DNA from: Candidatus Brocadiales bacterium
GTDB lineage: Bacteria > Planctomycetota > Brocadiia > Brocadiales > Bathyanammoxibiaceae
Length of the DNA stretch: 8,442 nucleotides
Assembly (NCBI GenBank): GCA_030586765.1
Contig: JAUQZZ010000086.1
Span: 1-8,442 of the forward strand
Direction: 5' to 3'
The notes under the pieces were generated by a model that worked only from the letters and a program-made list of their open reading frames with translations, ran no database searches and was not told the origin of the DNA. Each line of letters starts with the position of its first letter. Within the stretch, counting starts at the first letter, position 1. Of the stretch, positions 1 through 5,515 are shown piece by piece. A program made the position numbers and the translations under genes.

Positions 1-703
1 CGTCAAAGCGTTCGGGATTCTTTACCATCCACATGCATGTGGCATCCACATGGCCATACTCAGGGGTTATATCCGGGTATTCTTTGGCCACCTCTTGAAA
101 GACCCTCCACCATAGGTCATGGGCGTAAGTTAAGACATTGGTCTTCCCACAAAAGAGCAGGGTCTTCTTTTTATTCCGCTTCCTGGTAAATTCAAAGGCA
201 TAACGGATACAGCGTTCTACCCCAAACCTGGTGTTAATAGATTCTTGTATGGCCACCTCCTGGGGCGTCCCCTTTTTGAAGATACCTCCTGAGCCTGCAT
301 ACAGCCCTTCTGTATTCTCCCTAACTATCACAAAGTCCACGTCCTCTGGACCTTTGTTCTTTATAGGGCACTCTATGCCTGGATAGAGTCTTACAGGCCT
401 AAGATTTATGTACTGGTCCAGCTCAAAGCGTATCCTTAGCAGAAGGCCCCTTTCAAGGATACCTGGGGTTACCTCTGGGTGGCCTACTGCACCCATGTAT
501 ATGGCGTCGCTCTGCTTAAGTTTTTCCAGTATAGGTTCGGGAAGTACTTCCCCGGTCTTCAGATAATGGTCTCCTCCTAGCTCGTAATACAACGCCTCAT
601 ATTTGAAGCCCCTCTTCCTGCTAACTGCTTCCAGGACCTTGATGCCCTCGCGGATTATCTCAGGTCCTATCCCATCCCCAGGTATAACGGCTAGCTTATA
701 CAC
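1..703 (-). CDS. leuB: 3-isopropylmalate dehydrogenase, N-terminal 234 residues (cut by window edge)
   Basis: Member of the isocitrate/isopropylmalate dehydrogenase family, most likely the cytoplasmic enzyme that oxidises and decarboxylates 3-isopropylmalate with NAD+ in leucine synthesis. The start reads YKLAVIPGDGIGPEI, the family's N-terminus. Visible active-site features are the arginines in LERGLLLRIRFELDQYINLR (about residues 83-102), the VRENTEGLYAG segment (Arg128, Tyr135), Lys187 in FCGKTNVL and Asp220 in GHVDATCMWMV. The LERGLLL form resembles actinobacterial-type LeuB and is also close to D-malate/tartrate dehydrogenases, so substrate specificity is inferred. The part deciding NAD versus NADP is outside the window. 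GTG at 703-701 is the only usable start, because an in-frame TAG lies three codons upstream. Its ribosome site is poor. It is transcribed divergently from priA. Confidence 0.82.
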   Translation of the reverse strand, partial: MYKLAVIPGDGIGPEIIREGIKVLEAVSRKRGFKYEALYYELGGDHYLKTGEVLPEPILEKLKQSDAIYMGAVGHPEVTPGILERGLLLRIRFELDQYINLRPVRLYPGIECPIKNKGPEDVDFVIVRENTEGLYAGSGGIFKKGTPQEVAIQESINTRFGVERCIRYAFEFTRKRNKKKTLLFCGKTNVLTYAHDLWWRVFQEVAKEYPDITPEYGHVDATCMWMVKNPERFD

Positions 704-747
704 TTTTGGCTATCAAGGCCTAATCTATAGGGCTATTTAAACTATTT

Positions 748-776
748 ATTTTAATGGGATTAAAGACATTTTGCAA
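748..776 (-). promoter_or_regulatory. Sigma-70-type promoter for the leuB-like gene
   Basis: On the minus strand, TTGCAA (776-771) and TAAAAT (753-748) are separated by exactly 17 bases. The predicted transcript would start near 741, giving a leader of about 38 nt before the GTG at 703. No start-proximal Shine-Dalgarno is evident in that leader. Confidence 0.55.
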
Positions 777-891
777 GAGAAATTGCATCCAGTAAGTTTT
801 CAGTTAAGTATGGTTTGGATGCTAGTCTCCTTCTTAGACGGAAATGGGCCTAACCACAGGTTAATTGAGAATTCACCATTTTCTTAAGCAG

Positions 892-920
892 TTGACAGCA
901 TTAGGAATGTGTGATAATAT
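892..920 (+). promoter_or_regulatory. Sigma-70-type promoter for priA
   Basis: A perfect -35 TTGACA (892-897) is followed after 17 bases by TAATAT (915-920). Transcription would begin near 927, about 26 nt before the priA GTG. The placement argues that reading-frame codons from 911 onward are promoter and leader rather than protein. Confidence 0.7.
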
Positions 921-940
921 TTTTAATAAAGATTTTTAAT

Positions 941-945
941 GGAGG
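941..945 (+). promoter_or_regulatory. Ribosome binding site that fixes the priA start
   Basis: GGAGG lies 7 bases before the GTG at 953. The reading frame stays open back to another GTG at 911, but that codon overlaps the promoter -10 region and has no ribosome site, so 953 is chosen. Confidence 0.75.
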
Positions 946-952
946 GTGTCGG

Positions 953-3175
953 GTGAATTCCAAGCAGTATGCGGAGGTGGTGGTTAATGCCCCTCTAGGC
1001 AAGAGCCTCCATTACCGCATACCTGATGCCTTATCTAACCAGATAAAGATAGGCCGGCGTGTAAAGGTTCCTCTGGGCAAGAGGTTGGTAGGCGGCTACT
1101 GTGTGGGCCTTACGTCCTGTGCTCCGGTAGTTAAAGAAATCAAAGATGTTGTGGAGGTGCAGGATGGTGGGCTATCCCTGAGGGAGGGGATGCTCAGGCT
1201 CACGCAGGAGATATCGAAACACTATCTCTGCCCATGGGGAGTAGCAATAGAGGCAGTCCTTCCCTCCCCTGTAAAGAGGGGGCTTAAGACCAAGAAGACA
1301 AAAGCCCTGCGGCTAATAAAGGATAAGGAAGCAATATTGACCGAGTTAGCTCTCCTCAAAAAGAGGGCGCCTAGGCAGGCTAGTGCGTTATCAGCCCTCC
1401 TGGAGGCTGGGGAAGGGATGGCTCTGAAGGAACTCTCTCAGCTTAGTAGGTGTAGCCCTGCTGGCCTCCAGAATCTGGCCAGGCGTAGGCTGGTAGAGTT
1501 TTACGACCTATCTCCCCAGGAGACCCTTTGGTCAGGAAAGCCCAAGTCCCCACCCTTTATCCTTACTTCAGAGCAGCAAAAGGCGCTGGATATAATAATG
1601 ACTAAGCTACGGGAAGGTGGCTTTGGGGTGGTGCTCCTTCAAGGGGTGACGGGTAGCGGGAAGACAGAGGTGTATCTGCAGGCCATCCAGGAGGCCGTTA
1701 CGCAGGGCCTGGGCGCTATAGTCCTGGTACCTGAGGTGTCCCTGACACCTCAGACCGTAGAGCGTTTTCAGTCACGTTTTGATGGCGTGGCTGTACTCCA
1801 CAGCTACCTCTCTGAGGCAGAACATAATTCCCAGTGGCATGCGGTGGCAGAGGGGAGGGCACAAGTAGTTATTGGTGCCCGTTCTGCAGTCTTTGCACCC
1901 CTGGAGAGGTTGGGGCTAATAGTGGTGGACGAAGAGCATGAGACTACCTACAAGCAGGAGAATCCCCCACGTTATCACGCCAGGGATGTAGCCATTATGA
2001 GGGCGAGGCAGGAAGGGGCGGTGGTGGTCCTGGGTTCAGCTACTCCTTCCCTGGAGAGTTACTTCAATGCCCTTACTGGGAAGTATGAAGGGGTTACTCT
2101 AACCAAGCGGATAGGGGATAGACCTCTGCCCAGGGTGGAGATAGTGGATATGAAGGGTGAGTTCCACGTAGGCAGGGGTACCAGACTTCTCTCCCGCCGC
2201 CTGGAGCATTATATGAAACAGAGCCTGTCCAAGGGAGAACAGGTGATACTCTTTCTGAACAGGCGGGGATTTTCCCCCTTCGTAAGTTGCCCAAGATGTG
2301 GCTTTGTCCTTAAGTGTGGCAGGTGCGACATTGCCTTGACCTATCATAAGAAGGACCACATAGCCTTATGTCACTACTGCCACAAAGATGTGTCACCTCC
2401 GCAGGATTGTCCAGACTGTGCAGGGGCCAAGTTAAATTATTTTGGATTGGGGACAGAGAGGATAGAGGAGGAGATACGCCGTTCTTTTCCCGAATATAAG
2501 CCTATAAGGATGGACAGCGATACTATGAGGGGCCGAAAGAGCCATGAGAAGGCCTTCCGGACCTTCCAAAAGGGAGAGGCCCAGATTCTTATAGGTACCC
2601 AGATGATAGCCAAGGGCCTGGATTTTCCTAACGTTACCCTGGTGGGCGTCATCTCTGCTGACACCGTGCTCAACCTGCCAGATTTTAGGGCCTGCGAGAG
2701 GACCTTCCAGCTCCTGGCCCAGGTGGCTGGTAGGGCAGGAAGAGGGCCAAAGGGAGGGAGGGTAGTTATACAGTCCTTTAATCCCAAGCAGTATGCTATC
2801 CTTGCTGCCGCTGCCCATGATTACCATGGTTTTGCTCAGAGGGAGTTGGAGTATAGGAGGGCCCTGGGCTACCCACCCTTCGGGTGCATGGTACGGGTGC
2901 TCTTCCGCGGCAGAAAAGAGGGAGCAGTAAGGGAAAAGGCCCTGGAGATGGCAAATACATTAAAGGAGATGTCGGGAGATAATGGGCAGAGGATAGAGGT
3001 GGTAGGCCCTGCACCTGCCCCCATTTCTCGCATAAGAAACATGTCTCGCTGGAACCTTATCCTTAAGGCAAGGTCTTATGCTGCCATTACAGAGGCCTTA
3101 GAAAAGGTCAGTAGAAATAAGACCTCCAAAGGGGTTAGGGAGATTATTGATGTAGACCCGTATAATATGCTGTAA
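953..3175 (+). CDS. priA: Primosomal protein N' (PriA), replication restart 3'-5' helicase
   Basis: PriA binds stalled or collapsed forks, unwinds the lagging arm and starts reloading of the replicative helicase. The 740-residue product is close to the usual length of about 730. Domains in order: an N-terminal 3'-DNA-binding domain (about 5-100, with KIGRRVKVPLGKRLVGGYCV); a winged-helix-like segment (about 136-185); a superfamily 2 helicase core with Walker A GVTGSGKTE (231-239), Walker B DEEH (326-329) and SATPS (362-366). The zinc-binding insert has all eight cysteines (446, 449, 455, 458, 473, 476, 486, 489). Motif V is GTQMIAKGLDFPN (548-560) and motif VI QVAGRAGRG (590-598). A C-terminal domain follows from about 630. 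All catalytic and metal-binding residues are intact. The gene has its own promoter, and guaB follows 113 bases downstream on the same strand. Confidence 0.97.
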   Translation: MNSKQYAEVVVNAPLGKSLHYRIPDALSNQIKIGRRVKVPLGKRLVGGYCVGLTSCAPVVKEIKDVVEVQDGGLSLREGMLRLTQEISKHYLCPWGVAIEAVLPSPVKRGLKTKKTKALRLIKDKEAILTELALLKKRAPRQASALSALLEAGEGMALKELSQLSRCSPAGLQNLARRRLVEFYDLSPQETLWSGKPKSPPFILTSEQQKALDIIMTKLREGGFGVVLLQGVTGSGKTEVYLQAIQEAVTQGLGAIVLVPEVSLTPQTVERFQSRFDGVAVLHSYLSEAEHNSQWHAVAEGRAQVVIGARSAVFAPLERLGLIVVDEEHETTYKQENPPRYHARDVAIMRARQEGAVVVLGSATPSLESYFNALTGKYEGVTLTKRIGDRPLPRVEIVDMKGEFHVGRGTRLLSRRLEHYMKQSLSKGEQVILFLNRRGFSPFVSCPRCGFVLKCGRCDIALTYHKKDHIALCHYCHKDVSPPQDCPDCAGAKLNYFGLGTERIEEEIRRSFPEYKPIRMDSDTMRGRKSHEKAFRTFQKGEAQILIGTQMIAKGLDFPNVTLVGVISADTVLNLPDFRACERTFQLLAQVAGRAGRGPKGGRVVIQSFNPKQYAILAAAAHDYHGFAQRELEYRRALGYPPFGCMVRVLFRGRKEGAVREKALEMANTLKEMSGDNGQRIEVVGPAPAPISRIRNMSRWNLILKARSYAAITEALEKVSRNKTSKGVREIIDVDPYNML

Positions 3176-3197
3176 AATATCTTAAAAACCAGAAATT

Positions 3198-3220
3198 GTA
3201 GGGCAGGGCTTTAGCCCTGC
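3198..3220 (+). repeat. REP-like element: GTAG followed by an imperfectly closed palindromic hairpin
   Basis: GTAG (3198-3201) is followed by a hairpin with an 8-bp perfect inverted repeat, GCAGGGCT (3203-3210) and AGCCCTGC (3213-3220), separated by TT. GTAG plus stem-loop is the layout of bacterial REP sequences mobilised by RAYT (TnpA-REP) transposases. It sits between priA and guaB and shares a stem core with the element at 4844-4896. No T-run follows, so it is not a classical terminator, though it may slow transcription or protect the 3' end of the priA mRNA. Confidence 0.7.
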
Positions 3221-3288
3221 TAGCAGACCTAAAGGTATGCACTACGAAAACTCTTTATAAATATAAAAACAAAAAGGGGAGTAAAAAT

Positions 3289-4830
3289 ATGCAATTCGAT
3301 GGTGGTGGAAACGGTTACGATGCAAAAGACTTTTTTGAGAATATGGGTGGCATTACCTATAATGATTTTATCCTTCTGCCAGGTCATATAGACTTTAGTG
3401 CTGACGAGGTAGAACTGGATGCTGACTTCACCCGCAACCTGAGGCTTAAAAGACCTATAGTAAGCTCCCCTATGGACACCGTCACAGAGTCTAAGATGGC
3501 CATCTACATGGCCCTGCTGGGAGGCATTGGTATCATACACTATAATAACACCATAGAGGAGCAGGTAAGGCATGTAAGGCTGGTAAAGAGGTTCGAGAAC
3601 GGCTTTATTACTGACCCGGTGGTACTAGGGCCAGATGACACTATTGCCGATGTGGATAGGATTAAAGAGGCCTACGGCTTTTCAGGCATACCCATAACAG
3701 AGGATGGAACCATAGGCTCCAGGCTCATAGGGATAGTAACCCGCAGGGATATATCCTTTGAGACCAACCATTCCAAGAAACTTCGAGAGGTGATGACCAC
3801 GGAGCTTGTTACTGCCCCTGTGGGGATAAGCCTTCAGGAGGGTAACAGAATCCTTAAGGAATGTAAGAAGGGTAAGTTGCCTATAGTGGACAAGGAGGGC
3901 CGACTGGTCTCCTTGATGAGCAGGACGGACCTCTTGAAGAATGAGGATTTTCCCTATGCCTCCAAGAATAAGGACAAACAACTTCTGGTAGGTGCCGCCC
4001 TCTCTACAAAGGAGGAGGATAAAGAGAGGCTGGATGAATTGGCCAAGGCAGGGGTGGATGCAGTGGTGATAGATTCCTCCCAGGGGGACTCGGTGTTTCA
4101 GATTAACATGGTGAAATACATCAAGAAGAAGTATCCCCACCTGGAGGTTGTTGGTGGCAATGTAGTGACGGCCAGGCAGTGTAAGTCCCTCATTGATGCA
4201 GGGGTTGACGCCCTGAGGATAGGCATGGGTTCGGGTTCTATATGCATTACTCAGGAGGCCCTGGCAGTGGGGAGGGCCCAGGGTTCTGCTGTTTACCACT
4301 GCGCTAAATTCTCCAGGGAGTACGCCCATATACCTGTTATGGCCGATGGTGGAATAGCCAATCTTGGCCATATTACTAAGGCCCTGGCCCTGGGGGCTAG
4401 CACGGTGATGCTGGGGGTCATGCTCGCTGGCACCACAGAGGCCCCAGGGGAGTACTTCTATGAAGGGGGTGTGAGGCTGAAGAGATACCGAGGCATGGCC
4501 TCCTTCGAGGCCATGGAGGCAGGAGGCGCCAAGAGATATTTCTCTGAGGAAGACAGGGTTAAGGTGGCGCAAGGTGTAGCAGGCGCTGTGGTGGATAGGG
4601 GCTCTGTGGTGGACATGGTTCAGTACCTTATGCAGAGCCTTAAACATTCTCTGCAGGATTTAGGCTGCAGGACTATCTCGGCCCTCCATGAGGTCCTCTA
4701 CAATGGTACACTGCGCTTCGAGGCCCGCTCACCTTCTGCCCAGGCTGAGGGCGGAGTCCACGGGCTTTATTCCTATCAAGACCCCCATCTTGGTCTCTTT
4801 AAGCAGGCAGTAGACCGCAGGGAGTTATAA
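3289..4830 (+). CDS. guaB: Inosine-5'-monophosphate dehydrogenase, eukaryotic-type sequence
   Basis: Catalyses NAD+-dependent oxidation of IMP to XMP, the committed step to guanine nucleotides, in the cytoplasm as a tetramer. The 513 residues hold the N-terminal barrel part (GITYNDFILLPG, 21-32; SSPMDTVTE, 59-67), two CBS domains inserted in the barrel (about 108-158 and 170-218), the IMP/NAD site (DSSQG, 262-266), the catalytic loop GMGSGSICITQE with Cys319, ADGG (352-355), YRGM (400-403), the flap Arg416-Tyr417, and a C-terminal EGGVH (487-491) that forms the neighbouring subunit's K+ site. Length and many motifs match human IMPDH2 rather than typical 485-490-residue bacterial GuaB, and a short tail of about 15 residues follows the point where the human protein ends. 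AGGGGAG at 3275-3281 is the ribosome site, 7 bases before ATG. The upstream promoter is weak (an AT-rich TATAAA at 3256-3261 without a clear -35), so read-through from priA is possible. Confidence 0.97.
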   Translation: MQFDGGGNGYDAKDFFENMGGITYNDFILLPGHIDFSADEVELDADFTRNLRLKRPIVSSPMDTVTESKMAIYMALLGGIGIIHYNNTIEEQVRHVRLVKRFENGFITDPVVLGPDDTIADVDRIKEAYGFSGIPITEDGTIGSRLIGIVTRRDISFETNHSKKLREVMTTELVTAPVGISLQEGNRILKECKKGKLPIVDKEGRLVSLMSRTDLLKNEDFPYASKNKDKQLLVGAALSTKEEDKERLDELAKAGVDAVVIDSSQGDSVFQINMVKYIKKKYPHLEVVGGNVVTARQCKSLIDAGVDALRIGMGSGSICITQEALAVGRAQGSAVYHCAKFSREYAHIPVMADGGIANLGHITKALALGASTVMLGVMLAGTTEAPGEYFYEGGVRLKRYRGMASFEAMEAGGAKRYFSEEDRVKVAQGVAGAVVDRGSVVDMVQYLMQSLKHSLQDLGCRTISALHEVLYNGTLRFEARSPSAQAEGGVHGLYSYQDPHLGLFKQAVDRREL

Positions 4831-4843
4831 TCTTTGGCTCAAC

Positions 4844-4896
4844 GTAGGGACAGCCTTCAGGTCTGTCCACGGACAGGTCTAAAGACCTGTCCCTAC
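4844..4896. repeat. BIME-like pair of REP hairpins, head to head, bounded by GTAG and CTAC
   Basis: GTAG (4844-4847) leads into a first hairpin, GGACAGCCT (4848-4856) against AGG-T-CTGTCC (4859-4868) with one bulged T. After AC, a second hairpin pairs GGACAGGTCT (4871-4880) perfectly with AGACCTGTCC (4883-4892), and CTAC (4893-4896) closes the element. The outer ten bases at each end, GTAGGGACAG and CTGTCCCTAC, are also perfect inverted repeats, so a single long cruciform is possible. Two REPs in opposite orientation is the arrangement called BIME in enterobacteria. It lies in the guaB 3' gap and could act as an mRNA-stabilising or transcription-slowing structure. There is no T-run. Confidence 0.8.
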
Positions 4897-4974
4897 ATCT
4901 GTCCTTGGTAAGGGAGACCTATAAAAAAATCAAAAATTGTAGTGCATGAGCCCACATTAAGGATAACTTTTTTG

Positions 4975-5002
4975 TTGACAAATCGTTCTTAGTCCGTATT
5001 AT
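4975..5002 (+). promoter_or_regulatory. Strong sigma-70-type promoter for the small secreted protein
   Basis: A perfect TTGACA (4975-4980) and TATTAT (4997-5002) are 16 bases apart. Upstream is AT-rich with T-runs (about 4966-4973), which could serve as an UP-like region. Transcription would begin near 5009. Confidence 0.7.
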
Positions 5003-5008
5003 ATATGC

Positions 5009-5120
5009 CGCCTGTGATTTAAGAAATCCACAGTAGTAAAGGGAAAGAAGCGATCTTATATATTGTATTACAAGGACTTAGAGGAGGAGAGGTAACTTTT
5101 AGAAAGGAGAGAGGGTTACA
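5009..5120 (+). promoter_or_regulatory. About 110-nt 5' leader with two purine-rich Shine-Dalgarno-like stretches
   Basis: Between the predicted transcript start and the ATG at 5121 lies a long leader. It has a small possible hairpin, GATTT/AAATC (about 5017-5029). A strong GAGGAGG (5081-5087) is not followed by a start codon at a normal distance. A second purine-rich stretch, AAGGAGAGAGAGGG (5104-5115 region), serves the ATG. I do not recognise a known riboswitch or leader peptide. The rest of the 290-base gap before 5121 holds the BIME-like repeat and the promoter. Confidence 0.35.
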
Positions 5121-5462
5121 ATGAAAAGAATTGCTCTAGTTGCTGTCTGTGTGGCCTTCTTGTTAGCAGTGGGAGTTTCTGTGGCGAAGTCTGCTGAGGA
5201 GTCTGTTACCCTACAGGTGATAGTAACCGCCCTGGGCAACTCCCCTGTGGAAAATGCCGCGGTAACCGTAGGGGATAGGGAAGATACTACTAAAAAGAAC
5301 GGTTCTTGCGTCTTCACCCTCCCCCCTGGTGAGTACAGCGTTTGCGCTAAGGGAGAGTGGGGTGGAATGAGTGCTCAGAAGTGTCAGGATGTGGTACTGA
5401 GGGGCACCAACCGTTTTGTAGTTATTGAACTCTTCCAGAAGGCTGAGAACGCCTGGAAATAA
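5121..5462 (+). CDS. Small exported protein with carboxypeptidase-regulatory-like (prealbumin-like) domain
   Basis: The 113-residue product begins with a clear signal peptide: MKR, a hydrophobic core (about 4-21) and a likely signal peptidase cut near residues 22-25 (SVA-KSA-EES). The mature 90 residues look like one beta-sandwich of the carboxypeptidase regulatory-like type. VTLQVIVTA is followed by an 'added value' turn (ENAAVTV), a charged loop ending in NGSCVFTLPPGEYSVCAKG, and closing strands (VVLRG, FVVIELF). Such domains usually form carbohydrate- or protein-binding or structural modules outside the cytoplasm; no catalytic residues are visible. Three cysteines remain after export (63, 75, 88), so one disulfide plus a free thiol is possible. 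It forms its own transcription unit with a strong promoter and terminator. Specific function unknown. Confidence 0.8.
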   Translation: MKRIALVAVCVAFLLAVGVSVAKSAEESVTLQVIVTALGNSPVENAAVTVGDREDTTKKNGSCVFTLPPGEYSVCAKGEWGGMSAQKCQDVVLRGTNRFVVIELFQKAENAWK

Positions 5463-5483
5463 GAGGCTTCCTGATATTTTTCT

Positions 5484-5515
5484 AAAAGGGCTTCGGGAAA
5501 CCCCGAAGCCCTTTT
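5484..5515. terminator. Bidirectional intrinsic terminator, 14-bp perfect stem
   Basis: AAAAGGGCTTCGGG (5484-5497) and CCCGAAGCCCTTTT (5502-5515) pair perfectly around a 4-nt loop (AAAC). The stem ends in T-tracts in both directions: CTTTTATTCTT on the plus strand and CTTTTAGAAAAAT on the minus strand. It ends the small secreted-protein unit from the left and the CBS/PLD operon from the right. The minus-strand stop codon (5516-5514) overlaps the stem. Confidence 0.92.

Noticed and set aside
2432..2827. 131- and 116-residue open frames antisense to priA
   Set aside because: Low-complexity, domain-free shadows of the conserved helicase motifs V-VI region.
3198..3220. REP hairpin as an intrinsic terminator of priA
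   Set aside because: No T-tract follows the stem on the plus strand, and the GTAG-hairpin layout plus a related copy at 4844-4896 fit a repeat better.
3221..3288. Purine riboswitch or other guanine-responsive leader before guaB
   Set aside because: The 68 bases are AT-rich and lack the three-helix purine aptamer or other known conserved cores.
3682..4647. 321-residue open frame on the minus strand inside guaB
   Set aside because: Wholly antisense to a gene with intact motifs end to end. The translation is His/Leu/Gly-rich with no recognisable domain, and it has no ribosome site or promoter; it results from the codon bias of guaB.
5063..5095. Possible 10-codon upstream reading frame (TTG...TAA) in the leader of the small secreted protein
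   Set aside because: The TTG has no ribosome site, and the frame merely runs through the purine-rich stretch; no leader-peptide features such as repeated regulatory codons.
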